From contig VCCP01000005.1 in assembly GCA_005765155.1 (NCBI GenBank), forward strand, positions 1,116,001 through 1,180,000: a DNA stretch of 64,000 nt, written 5' to 3'. The translations under genes and the position numbers were made by a program. How positions within the stretch are numbered: the stretch's first letter is position 1; each line of letters starts with the position of its first letter. This document shows, piece after piece, positions 12,925-26,100 of the stretch. The DNA is from Zelopaecilomyces penicillatus (taxonomy: Eukaryota > Ascomycota > Sordariomycetes > Hypocreales > Pseudodiploosporaceae). The notes beneath the pieces were generated by a model. It was not told the DNA's origin. It searched no databases and saw only the letters and a program-made list of their open reading frames with translations.

Positions 12925-15900
12925 ATGGGAATAAACGACGAAGCAAGCTACCCAGCTTCGATGGTCGTAGCCTCAAGTAGCTCACACATTAGCAGCAATG
13001 GTCAGCATCAACCCAATGGTGACAAGATCACACTTAGTCCTACGGATAGCCAGGTCATCTGGTCATGGAACAGCCAGGTCCCAGCCTCTGAAGACAAGTG
13101 CATACACATGACTATCGATGAACAAGCGGCAAGACGACCTAGCAAAGTGGCCGTATCTGCCTGGGATGGTCAGTTCACATATGGTGAGCTGGAGCAGCTT
13201 TCCACACGATTAGCCACGCACCTGATTGAGCTTGGCGTGCGCACCGAGTCTATGGTTCCGATGATTTTTGAGAAATCAGGCTGGACTGTGATTGTCATTT
13301 TGGCTATTCTCAAGGCCGGGGGTGCGTTTGTTCCGTTGGACCCCTCACAAGCCCCGGACCGGGCGCAGGGGCTGCTGTCGCAACTATCGGCGCGGGTGCT
13401 GTTGGCCTCGGACCGCCATGCTGCCGCTTTTGCAGGGCCGGGCCGGACCGTTGTGGCTGTTGGGCCCGCCACGTTCCAGGATGGCGGTGCCGTCACCAAC
13501 CTCAATTCCTGCAACATCACTACAAAACCCGCGGCCAAGGAACAGGCTGCCTATGTCATCTTCACGTCGGGAAGCACGGGGCAGCCCAAGGGCGTCGTCG
13601 TCGAACATGGTGCTCTGGCGGCCAGCTGCGCCCACCACGGCCACGAGGTCGGCTTCGATGAGCACACCCGCACGCTCCAGTTCACTTCATACACTTTTGA
13701 CGTCAGCCTCATGGAGATATTGACGACACTATCCCATGGCGGCTGTGTATGCGTTTTATCCGATGATGACCGCTTCAATAACCTTGAGCGCAGCATGCGC
13801 GACATGGCCGTGACTATGGCTTCTCTCACCCCATCTGTAGCCCAGTTGCTAGATCCGCGCCAAATCCCTTCTCTTAGCACCATTATCCTGGGCGGAGAGA
13901 ATGCCACCGAGAACGACCTCAAACGGTGGTCACATCTGCTGCGTGTTGTCAATGGCTATGGGCCGACCGAGTGTACCATCTTCTGCTGCATGAACTCCAT
14001 CGTTGACCACAATGTCCAAGGCCAGGGGTCGCGAATAGGGCGTGCTGTGGGATGTAGAGCGTGGATCACCGTCCCCGACCGGCCCGACCAGCTCGCGCAG
14101 CTTGGGGATGTTGGCGAATTATTGGTGGAAGGGCCGATTGTAGCGCGGGGCTACCTGAACGACCCTGCCAAGACGAACGTCTCGTTCATCCAAGATCCTG
14201 AGTGGCTTCTCCGCGGCGTTCCAGGCAATTTCCCAGGACGCAGTGGCCGGCTCTATAGAACGGGCGATCTCGTCCGTTACCAGGAGGATGGCAGTCTTTT
14301 ATATCTGGGGCGGAAAGATACGCAAGTCAAGATTCGCGGTCAGCGAGTCGAGCTGGGCGAGGTCGAGCATCATGTTCGGGCTTGTATACCGGGAGCCCGA
14401 CAGGTTGTGGCCGAGGTGGTTATACCAGAGGGCCAACGAGCAAACCCAACACTGGTGGCTTTCCTGGTCATTGATGAGACCAGCTTGGACAATGGCAATG
14501 GCAATGGCAATGAAAATTTCGTTGTCCTGGAACAGCTCACCACCGACCGATTCCCAGATGTCCGTGTGATGAAGACGACCGCGGACATGGATCGTCAGCT
14601 CATGGAGCGGCTACCTGCGTACATGATCCCAACCACATTCTTCGTCCTCCAGAGCCTTACAGTCAACAGCTCTGGAAAGACTGACCGCCTTCGTCTGCGT
14701 GAGATGGCTGCGAACTTTATACACAAAAAGCTGTCTAGTGTACTTGCTGAGGCCGCAGAGCAAAAGGGACCCCCTTTGTCTCACGCCGAGCAGGTATTGC
14801 AGAAGATTTGGGCTCTCGTACTCAACCTCGATGCTAGAAGTATTGATATTAATAGCAGTTTTCTCGCAATCGGCGGGGACTCTATCACAGCTATGCAGGT
14901 ATCTGCAGCCGCGCGCGCTGCTAATCTCGATATTTCTACTGCTGACATTCTGCGCAAGAAGACGATATCGGTTCTTGCGATGGCTTCCATGTCAACGCAG
15001 CAGCATCAGAAGCAGAAGCAACAGCAGCAAACCATTATAACACCCAACGTTCATGAAGGTGATCTGTTTTCGCTTAGCCCGATTCAACAGCTGTATATCC
15101 ATTCACAGCCCGACCTATCAAGCTGTTTTGACCAGCACTTTCTCCTTGGTCTGCGTCGGAGGATATCGGCTGCCTCTCTGGAAAAAGCGATTGAGCTCAT
15201 CATAAACAGGCATCCTATGCTGCGAGCTCGCTTTAGCTGTACGGCTGAAGGCCGGTGGAAGCAACAAATCACGGATCGAGTTTCGGAATCATTTCATATA
15301 CAGACAGTCGACAGCCTGGATCCTACAAAGGGCCAGATCAGCCAATCCGTGATGGACCACTGCCGCCAGATGCTCAATGTTCAGCAGGGCCCTCTTCTTG
15401 TTGCTGCCCTTTGTGGCACCGAGGCTGACACTCACCAATCTCTCTTCGTCACAGTCCATCACTTTGTCATTGATCTCGTCTCCTGGCGCGTTTTGTTCCA
15501 GGAACTTGACGACATTCTCAGTCACCGTCCCCTGCCAGCCTTGTCGACCACGAGTTTCCAGGCTTGGTGTAGCTCCCAGGCGGCGTATGTTTCCGCACAG
15601 TTGAGTCCACCAACAGATGCCACTCAGGTATGCTCACCACTTTTGTCATACTGGGGTATTGAGCCAAACACCAGGGAGCTCGTAAAATCCGCAGAGCAGC
15701 ATGTAAGTCTTGACCGAGCTGCGAGCGCCGCAATTATGGGTAGCTGCAACACGGCCTTCAACACGCGACCTGTTGAGCTTCTGATGGCGGCGCTCCTTTA
15801 CTCTTTTCACATTGTCTTTGACGACCGCCCGCTGCCGACGCTGTTCGTAGAGTCGCATGGGCGGGAGCCGTGGGATGATCGCATCGATATTGCCCGTACG

Positions 15901-18900
15901 ATCGGCTGGTTCACCACCATATTCCCCATCGAGAGCCCAGCGCTGGGCAGCGGTCTTGCAGAAACCGTACGTCACGTCAAGGACGCCGCCAGGAAGCTCC
16001 CAAAGAACGGATGGTCCTATTTCACTTCTAGATTTGCCGAAGAAGATAGTGCGCGTGCCCACTCTCAAGCATTTCCCGTGGAACTCATGCTCAACTACGC
16101 CGGTTCCTACCAGCAACTGGAAAGAGACGGGTCCTTACTACAGACTATCTCGCTCTCTGACGGCCGCAATCCCAGTTGTTTCTCTCTTATTGATGTTGTA
16201 GCCAGAGTTGAAGATGGACAAATATTAGCCACTATTGTTTTCCCGAGCACCATACGCCATAGTGATAAGATGGCGACTTGGGCTGCACGACTCCAAGAGA
16301 CGTTGCAGTTGATGGCTTCGAGTTTGCCTCAGAGGTCGCCTGGATGGACATTGGCCGATTTCCCAATGGCTTTTAAATCATACAGCGACATGGCTACTTT
16401 TGAAACTAAAGTACTGCCGCGGTTGGATCTCGTCGTTGGGAGTAGTGATGTTGAGGACATCTACCCCTGTGGTCCTGTACAGGAGGGCATTCTCGTGGCT
16501 CAGGCGAAAGATCCGCGCGACTACCGACCAAGCATCGAGTTTGAGATTGTGTCTGCAGAAGGAAAAATACCCGTCGACCCTCTCCTCATCAAAAGCGCTT
16601 GGGGAGCCGTGGTTCGGCGACACTCTCTCTTGCGGGCTCTCCTCGTCAGTGAATTCCCTGGAAGCACTCGTACAATGCATGTAATCCTGCGAGATCCTAC
16701 GCCTAGCATCTCCTTGACTTCGCATGACGATGATGCAATGATGATGGTTAACGGCTCGCTATCAGATCCGTCCCAGGCTGCTCGTGAAACTCAACTCATG
16801 AGCGTAGGCTATGGGAGGAACAGCCTCCAGCACCACCTATCCATCCATCAAGCGTCTGATAAGCAGCGCGCCATGATGTCTCTTGAGGTGAATCATGCGA
16901 TAGCTGATGGCTATTCGCTCGATTTGCTATTACGAGACTTTGAACTCGCGTACAACGACAACCTAAAACCTGCGGGCCCTTTGTACAGCGACTTCATTCA
17001 ATATGTTGATACTCAGCAGTCTCACGATGCTGATCGTGCGTTTTGGGCAAAACACTTTAATGGCGCTGAACCATGCCTCTTCCCATCCTCTGGAGGGGAT
17101 TCTGCCCGTGACGGTATGGTCGTTACTACCGAAGTTTCTGGGTTAGATGGAGATGCCTTACACGCATTTTGCGCTCGTCACGAGGTGACTCTTGCGAGTA
17201 TTATCCAGACAGCCTGGGCCCTCGTTCTACGCGCATACACTGGGTCGACGGTGCCTTGTTTTGGAAACATGACATCAGGTCGAGATGTACCCGTAGCGGG
17301 TGTACACGATATGTTTGGGTGTCTCATTGGTATGATTCCGTGCCGTATCAGACTCGATGACGATGACCGTTCTGCTGTTGAGACGCTGAGAGATGTGAGC
17401 AATGACTTTGTTGATAGCCTATCGCATCAAACACATTCTCTGGGTGATATACACAGGGCTGTTAATGTCGGCACACTAGGGCTCTTTAATACTCTTTTAT
17501 CCTTCCAAAAGGGGCAAGAAATGAAAAGAGAACTGGCTAATGGACATGTTCTTCATGTATTGGGTGGACAAGATCCAGTCGAAGTATGTTTTCCTTTAGT
17601 TACCTGCGCCGTTTCATCCGGCAATTGCTAATATTAAAACAGTACGATATTTCAATCAACGCGGCAGACAATGGATCGAACGTGACTGTCAGGCTCGACA
17701 TCAAAAGCACCTTCATGGGCAAGGTTCAAGCTGGTTGGGTGACCAGAGCACTTGGCTGTGCCATACGGTCCATTCTAAACGACCCTTTTGCACCCATCAC
17801 TCAGCTTGATATTCTTGACTCTGTGGATTTGGAGCATCTCTGGTCGTTGAACAAGGTCACACCCCCCGCTGTGGAGAGATGTATACATAGCTTGATAGAG
17901 GATCAAGCCGCTCTACAACCCAAAATGAAGGCCGTATCCGCCTGGGATGGAGAGTACACGTACGAAGAACTGGATCGGCTCTCAGCACAGTTAGCTGTGC
18001 GTCTGCTAGAGCTTGGGGTGCGTCCAGGAACCTTTGTGCCGCTGCTGCTTGATAAGTCCAAGCTGGCGATTGTCGCCGTGCTTGCTGTGCTCAAGGCGGG
18101 CGCTGCTTTTGTCCCACTTGACCCAACTCAGGCCAGCGATCGTGTCCAGGGCATACTCGAACAGCTCTCAGCTGAGCTATTGCTCGTTTCTAGCCGTCAT
18201 GTCGCTACTTTCTCAGCTCCGGGACGGACCATCCTGTCTATTGACCCTCACATGTTTGAAGACATTTCTTCAACCCCCCCCCCTTTTTTACTAGCCTCCA
18301 GCGGCAACATCGACTCAGCGGCTTATATAATTTTCACCTCTGGGAGTACAGGGAAACCCAAGGGCGTTGTTGTTGAAAATAGCGCCTTGGCCACTAGCTG
18401 TGCTCATCATGGACGTGAAGCCGGCTTTGATAACCAAACTCGTATGCTTCAGTTCACCTCTTATACGTTTGATGTTAGTATCATGGAGATACTAACAACA
18501 CTATCCCATGGTGGATGTATCTGTATTCCATCTGAGGACGATCGCTTTAACAACCTCGAACACAGTATGCGTGATATGGGTGTCACTATGGCCTCTCTCA
18601 CCCCCTCCATAGCACGACTATTGGACACAAGCCAAATTCCCACCTTACAAGCCATCGTTTTGGGCGGAGAGAATGTCACTGAGGAAGACCTGAGGCGGTG
18701 GTCGCACATACACGTTATCAACGGCTACGGACCTACAGAATGCACAGTATTCTGTTGTATGAATTCCATTGACAACCGCAACACCAAGGGTCAGGGCTCG
18801 TGTATTGGACGAGCGGTAGGATGCGTGACTTGGGTTACAATACCAGGACAACCTGGAAGACTTGCACCAGTAGGAGCCGTGGGCGAGTTACTTATCGAGG

Positions 18901-21900
18901 GGCCTATACTGGCACAGGGATACCTGAAAGATCCGGATAGGACGGCCGCCTCCTTTATTCAAGATCCCGAATGGCTCCTTCGAGGCGTCCCGGGCTCCTC
19001 TGTATATCTGGGGCGCAGCGGCCGACTATACAGAACTGGTGATCTCGTTCGATACCGCGAGGATGGAAGCTTAATTTATGTTGGCCGCAAGGATGCGCAA
19101 GTCAAGATCCGCGGGCAGCGTATCGAACTCGGCGAAGTTGAACATCACGTCAAGTCTTGCCTGCCGCAAGCTCAGCAAGCCGTCGCAGAAGTGATTGTGC
19201 CTAGCGGCAGCGAGAACGCCATGCTTGCCGCCTTCATCGTCTCATCAGAGAATCACAACCGTCCTACAAGCAAGTTATGTGTCGTTACCCCGTCGGCTCA
19301 AGAAGGCGGCGAACTGGCAAGCCGATTACCGGTGTACATGATCCCAACGCTGTATATTCGGCTTGATCAACTCCCTGTCAACCAATCTGGGAAAACAGAC
19401 CGACAACGCCTGCGAGAGATGGGTGCTGGTCTTACTCTGCAAGATATCGCGGCGGTGCGTAGCAACTCAGGACAGGAAAAGCGACTCGCTGCCTCTGATG
19501 ATGAGACATTGCTGGTAGGAATATGGGCTCGCGTTCTGAATATCGATTCTGCTAGCATCGGCGTCGACGATAGCTTCCTTGCTATCGGTGGTGATTCAAT
19601 TACTGCGATGCAAGTCTCTGCAGCAGCGCGGGCCGCCAAGCTGGAAATCTCTACGGCTGATATTCTTCGCAAGAAGACGATACTCTCCATTCTGGCAACT
19701 GCATCTATACCGAAGCATCATCATCATCATCATCAATCCACCACTCGCGGACTCGTTACCCCATCCCGTACCGACCACGCCGACCTGTTCCCCCTTAGTC
19801 CCATCCAGCGACTACATGTACATTCACAACCAGACGCAAAAAGATGCTTTGACCAAAGCTTCTTAGTAAAGCTTAATCGCAAAATCTCCTTGGACAACTT
19901 ACACGATGCCATCGGGGCTCTTGTATCGCGACATAGCATGCTCCGGGCTCGTTTCAGTCTGTCTTCCAAGAGCACGTGGGAGCAGCGCATCGTTGACCAA
20001 GTGTCGAGTTCTTTCCATCTCGCTGCTTGCCACTTGGTTTCAACTGGATCGGGGGAATCTGATATGGCGAGACAGATTCGCGCAGCTCGTCAACGACTTG
20101 ACATTGAGAGAGGGCCTCTCGTGGTGGCTTTGTTGATAGACAAGGAGACTGACAAGGGTGATTGTGGCGACCAGAGGATGTTTATTAGCATTCACCATCT
20201 GGTTGTTGATCTCGTCTCCTGGCGCATACTTTTCCAAGAATTGGAGGACTTTCTGTCCAAGGGCCAACTTCCTCCAATGTTGCCGGGTTCCACGACTTTC
20301 CAGTCCTGGTGCGAACTGCAGACGCAATTCGTGACCGCAAACTCGGCCGCCGAAGCATCAGCAACAGTTCGGATCCCACTGCTCGCTTCTTCATACTGGG
20401 GAGTCGATGTCGCCAGTAGCCAGAGCACCATGGGCTCAATGTCCCAGACGCACTTCGTCCTCGATCGAGCAGCAACCGCACGACTTCTGGGAGAATGTAA
20501 CACTGCCTTTGGCACACGACCTGTGGAATTGATGTCGGCAGCTCTACTGCACTCTTTCTGTAGTGTCTTTAGCGATCGCCCTGCGCCGCTTGCCTTTTCC
20601 GAGGGCCACGGCCGGGAGCCTTGGGATGAAGGTATCGACATCTCGCGCACCGTCGGCTGGTTTACCACAATCTTTCCTATTAACGAACCAATCTTGCTAG
20701 GGACATCACTAATTGACACAATTCGTCGTGTAAAGGACTTTTCCAGGTCCCTGTCTCGAAACGGATTGTCATACTTTACTCACAAGTTTGCCGACGAGGC
20801 GAACGCGGCCGCTCACGCCCTAGGTTTCCCAGTCGAGATATTATTCAACTATGCTGGCTCATACCAGCAATTAGAGCGAGAAGATTCACTCTTCACAAAC
20901 CTAGAACTGCCCCATGGCTGCGAACCTTATTCTTTTTTACAACTTCGTCGGCTAGCGCTCTTTGACATCTTTGCGCAAACTGAAAACGGCAGTCTATCCG
21001 TGACGATTGACTATCCTACACACGCACTTCACCAGGGCAAAATTATAGCCTGGGCTGACCAGTTCCGGGCTACGCTGTGTGAAATTTCAGGGAATTTGGC
21101 GAACGGCGTGTTGGGATGGACACGGGCTGACTTCCCTGCGACTGCGTTTAGCTCCTATGATGAGCTGGATGTGTTTCAACGCCGAGTCCTGTCTGCCCAC
21201 AGCGCTGATAGCATCGAAGACATGTTTTGTTGTACTCCAACGCAGGAGCGTATGCTGAGAGCTCAGCGTGGGGATGATAGGAAATACCGTTTTGAGATGA
21301 TGCTTCAAATAAGTGATCCCCGCGGCTACGAGACGATTACATCTCAGCTACAAAAAGCGTGGAATGCTGTAACTCAAAGGCATTCGCTCCTCCGTGCTGT
21401 CTTCATGCTGGGTCCAAAGGGAACGATGCATGTCATTCTGAAGAACCCAGCCCTTGGTATAACTGTTCATGTAAACAAGAGTGCCATTGGTGCTACGAGT
21501 ACACGCAGCAGAGGTTATACCAAACACAACCTCCAGCATCACTTGTCGATATATCCGCTGAGTGACGAGTCTGTTAATGTGCGAATTGAGATGAGTCATA
21601 TCATTTTGGATGGTCATTCTATTCAGGTGCTTCTTCGTGACCTGGAGCTTGCCTACTCTGGATCTCTATCAGTCGCTGGCGGTCCATCATTCAAAGCCTT
21701 TGTCAACCATGTTGACGAGCAATCGCAGGCTCGGGATGATATTGAATTCTGGATGCAATATCTAGATAATGTTGAACCCTGTCTTGTACCATCCTTTCCC
21801 AGCCAGGCACATCTGAGCACATCTCAAGTCTCCGTCCCTACCACTGACGCTGGTGAAATGCAAACCTTTTGCACAAGGTGGGAGGTTACAAGCGCTGCCG

Positions 21901-22506
21901 TGATCCAAACAGCCTGGGCGATTGTCTTGTACCAGTACATGGGGTCACAATCTCCTTGTTTCGGTAGCCTTGCTTCTGGGAGAGACTCTCCTGTTGACGG
22001 CGTAGCTGACATGTTCGGACCCCTGATACGCACACTGCCTTGTCGTGTTCGGCTGGATGACCAGCGTACCGTCCTCGATACTGTCAGACAAGTCAAAGAT
22101 GACTTTATTAATAGCCTTACTCATCAGAACATCTCACTTGATACCATTCAAAACTCCCTCGGCGTAGAAGAATCACTGTTTAACACAGCCATTTCCTTTC
22201 AAAGAACAAATGATCATAATATGCAGTTTATTCGCCTCTGCGATGCAATAGACCCCGTTGAGGTATGTATGAAGAGGGTTTCCTCACCTACTTTTTATAT
22301 AATGAGCTCTATTGACTGACTATTCCTTTTAGTGGGACATCTACATCCGAGTGGTGGCTTCAAATCACAGTTTAGATATTGTTATGGAGTATTGGGAAGG
22401 GCAGTCATCTTCCAGGGAGATGACTCAGTTGGCCGAGTCTTTCCATGCTGCCTTGGATTTTATTCTGTCATCCCCAAAGTCAAATATCCAAGCCTATCTT
22501 GGCTAG
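12925..22506 (+). CDS. Two-module nonribosomal peptide synthetase, A-T-E-C-A-T-E-C
   Basis: Three exons: 12925-17583, 17643-22262 and 22333-22506, giving about 3150 residues. Both introns start GTATGT, are phase 0, and interrupt the same place near the end of each condensation (C) domain (DPVE|YDI and DPVE|WDI). Domains by approximate residue: A1 60-590 (TSGSTGQPKG, NGYGPTE, YRTGDLVR, SSGKTDR); T1 around 652 (GGDSI); E1 712-1135 (HHFVIDLVSW, SHGRE, NYAGS); C1 1176-1610 (NHAIADG); A2 1634-2140; T2 around 2202; E2 2268-2700 (HHLVVDLVSW, GHGRE); C2 2745-3150 (SHIILDG). There is no starter C domain and no thioesterase. C2 fits the fungal terminal C pattern SHxxxDx14Y, so it probably releases the product, perhaps as a ring. 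Two epimerase domains predict D-residues. The ATG at 12925 was chosen because the frame upstream has no other ATG. Substrates are not known. Confidence 0.93.
19716..19733 (+). repeat. (CAT)6, six-histidine run in NRPS linker
   Basis: Six perfect CAT codons encode HHHHHH in the linker between T2 and E2. The equivalent linker of module 1 (about 14998-15040) is a glutamine/lysine-rich run, so both linkers are low-complexity and appear to tolerate repeat growth. Confidence 0.85.
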
Positions 22507-22955
22507 TTGGGTCATGTGTAGGTTTAAAGCATTGCTATTAATACTATGACGTAGAGACCGTTGAGCCGCTTTGTCCCCATGTTACCCTGGTTCCCGATTC
22601 CCCGCTCACACATCCATAGATCCATGCATGATGCATGATGCACCCACCATCCCAGCTTATTCCTTTCTATTTGCAATATGCTAAATCGTTACGCCGTTAT
22701 ATCTGTCTCAATGATCAATACTATATGCAACCAAGGCCAATCTAAAAGGATAACCAAGTCTGTTATAGTTCAACCATGGTTTGTGTTCTTGGCAACTTAT
22801 TCTGTAGCTTCTCTCAACTATTCCAAGGAAACCAGAGCCTTGCTCATATAAGGCGGGGCCAAAATCTTAATGTGGCAATGATTGCTCAGCCAACATGCTG
22901 TCCTTCAACCAACACAGCTTTCGGCACAGAAGTTCCATGTGTTGGTTGTCATGTC

Positions 22956-22986
<31 letters not shown>

Positions 22987-23115
22987 CATACATACATACA
23001 TACATACATACAAACACGAGATATATATATACCTCAAAATATATCTATAAAACACGTCCAGCTACTGCCTTGTTGGAACCATCGCTCTCTTTCTCCATGA
23101 ATCTGGCGGCTCATA
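22507..23115. other. Intergenic region between NRPS and ABC transporter
   Basis: About 600 bases that must hold the synthetase terminator and the transporter promoter. It contains repeated ATGCATG-like words near 22625 and the large TACA array. No reading frame here looks coding. Confidence 0.6.
22957..23012. repeat. (TACA)14 microsatellite
   Basis: Fourteen uninterrupted TACA units, followed at once by a short (AT)n run. The array lies 104 bases upstream of the transporter start codon, so its length could affect promoter spacing. Confidence 0.92.
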
Positions 23116-26100
23116 ATGTCATCTTGCGATTGGGCTTTTGGCCCCCGAGTTGACATCTCATGCCGTGCATTTGACTTTACTCTCTACTTCGAAGACATAT
23201 TCCTCTCCGCTGTCCCGTACTCTGGGTTTATTCTCTTGATTACTTTGTCGCTGAGCAGACTGGCGGAAAACCGGCGCGTTGTAAATGGAGGGAAACTGCT
23301 GGCTTGTAAATCTGTGTGTTGATTCGGAGCATCATGACCATGACAAGAAAATAATTGTTGACTTACCATCTACCCCTCTCTCATTTTACAGGTCGTCTTT
23401 TTCTCCCTCGCCATTCTTCAAGCTCTATTCATCGCCTTCCGCATTCGCAATAGCAATCTTCAGACCAAAGCATCGCTCGCGACCGACATCATCGGTCTCA
23501 TTGCCGTAATTGGAGCAGGCTTCCTGTCATGGTTCCAACACTATCGATCTGAGCAGCCCTCAACACTGCTGGCCATTTTTCTAAGCGCATCGTCCCTCAC
23601 TGGCATTGCTCGTGCAAGAACATTATGGTTAATGCCAAACGCCGTTGGTCCCGCTGTAGTCTTGACCTTGGCACTTGTTCAGACACTTCTTGGCCTTCTA
23701 TTGGAATCTCTAAGCAAGCGTACAAAACTCAGAGTACCAGAAAAGTTTGCCGAATCAGGCCCCGAGCCCTTTACTGGCTTTTGGAATCTCGTCGGATTTA
23801 CATGGCTGCTTGGGACACTGCGTCAAGGCTATCAACGGGTTCTTTCCATCCAAGACCTTCCCGCTCTGGACTACCGACTTGACAGCAACTTGATCCATGG
23901 TAGCCTAGAGACAACATGGTCCACATGTAAGCCAATGCAACAAAGCGAAGATTACTTACTGATCGGCTGCTTACCGTTTGTAGATGACAAAACAAAACAA
24001 CACAGCCTCCTCAAAGCTTGCTTCCACGCCTACTCTATCCCCTTTCTTGGGGCCGTCCTGCCTCGCCTATGTCTTTCCGGTTTCACCTTTGCGCAGCCCT
24101 TTCTGATCAAAAGCCTGATAAGCTACATTAGCGAAAAGGATGCTGCTGTCGATCAAGGCAGGGGGTTGATCGGAGCGTATGCACTCGTCTACATTGGCAT
24201 AGCTGTAAGTGAAACTTTTGATGAGCAGCTGTCTGTGATAAGGAAGCGGAGAGTTAACATTTCTTTAGGCCTCCACGGCTGTCTACTGGTACCATACGTA
24301 TAGATTCCTCATCCGCCTCAGAGGCGGGCTGATTTACACCATTTACCAGCAAACCGTTCGAGCACGGGTGGTAGATCTTGGTGCTATTGATGGTCTCACC
24401 CTGATGGGAACCGATGTTGAGCGTATAGTTGTTGGATTCCGCACCATCCACGAGCTTTGGGCATCTATAGTGGAAATCACCATTGCTGTATACCTGCTCC
24501 TTGAGCAGGTATATGTCGCTTGCCTGGTACCGGGTGTAATTGTATTGGGTAGGTTTGCTGATGTCTTGCAAAACAAAAAAGACTCACGAAACTGAATAAT
24601 TCGCAGTGTTTGTACTGGGAACGTTCCAGCTCTCTGCCTGGGCCAAAACGTCACAGAAACTCTGGGTCGAAAAAGTTGAACAGCGCTTGGGAGTCACTAA
24701 TAGCAGTTTAGGCGCTATGCGAGTTGTCAAGATGTTGGGTCTCAGCAACAAGATATACGATATAATTACCGAGTTTCGACGCGTGGAGATTATATACTCG
24801 AGCAGGTTTCGACAACTACTCATTGGCAAGATCTTTTTCTGTGAGCTCCCTTCATATATCTTGCTAAACAATGACCCCCTAACTTTCATACAGCCAATTC
24901 GCCTAGGATCCTGGCGCCGATGGTGACTTTTGCCGTGTTTGTCGGCATCGCTCGCGCCAAGAACGACAACTCGATACTCGCAGGCCAGGCCTTTACGTCC
25001 CTTTCTCTTATTGCACTACTTACAACTCCCGCATTGACCTTCATCCAAGCCATCCCGTCCATGATCCAGTGTCTCGGCAGCTTTGAGCGTATACAGGAAT
25101 ATTGTCGCCAGCCGGTGAGCCCTAGACTGTCAGATCAAGCCAACGACGAGCCGACTCCAGCGGAATCAATGAACTATCAACAACCATTAAACCAGCAACA
25201 ACGTCCTATAGTTAAACTCCGTAACCAGAGTTTCGCCTGGACCAAATCCGGACCCGCCGTGCTTAAGTCGCTAGACGTTGAGATTGCGATCGGCCACATC
25301 ACCGTCGTTCTTGGCCCAACGGGGAGTGGCAAGTCGACCTTGTTAGAGAGCATACTTGGAGAAACAGTCGCTCTCGGGAGCGGCCAGACGGAAAGAAATT
25401 TCAGGACTGCTGCATACTGCTCGCAGGTACCATGGCTAACTAACGGAACCATACGTGAGAACATCACTGGAGGTACTAACTCAGGGCTTGATGACAAGTG
25501 GTACGCATCTGTTTTGTGGGCGTGTGGGTTGGAAGATGATGTTGCCGGACTTGAAAGAGGCGACCAAACGCTTGTAGGTAATGGCGGAAGCAGATTGAGC
25601 GGCGGACAGAGACAGCGTGTTGTGAGTGTTGCCCCAATATGACAAACCTCTACCAGTAACGCCCATGCTAAATATCCTTAACCATTGAACAGTCTCTAGC
25701 TCGATCCGTTTACTCTCGCTGCCAGTTCTTACTATTAGATGACGTTTTCAGTGGCGTGGATGCTCGAAATGTTGCTCTCATATCGGATCATCTTCTAGGG
25801 CCAGCCGGCCTCTTGCGAAACACAAAGACGACCGTTCTGCTCGTGTGCCATTCTCGTAATTTGACTCCCTCTTGGCGGGTAAACATGATGAAGCTAACAA
25901 ACTTCCAGCATCACTTGTCTCTCTTGCCGACGACGTCATTGTAGTCCAAGATGGCACTGTTATTGAGTCTGGTAGTTTGGAGACACTACGAGCATCCAAC
26001 GGCTATACGTCCTCTCTCGGCATTCAGGAGTTAGACAGGTCTCCTTACCACAATACCTCCAAGCCCACAGCTGCTAACATGCAAACTGCCATCGAGACTT

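Noticed and set aside
13170..13952. Minus-strand frames inside the NRPS
   Set aside because: They mirror the coding strand of strong A-domain sequence and have no family motif of their own.
17586..22319. A second, separate NRPS gene starting near 17586
   Set aside because: Its first codons lie inside an intron (17584-17642) of the upstream frame. Removing that intron joins DPVE to YDI in the middle of a C domain, so this is one gene.
22957..23012. Possible CRISPR-like or satellite array
   Set aside because: It is a perfect 4-base microsatellite without spacers, in a eukaryotic genome.
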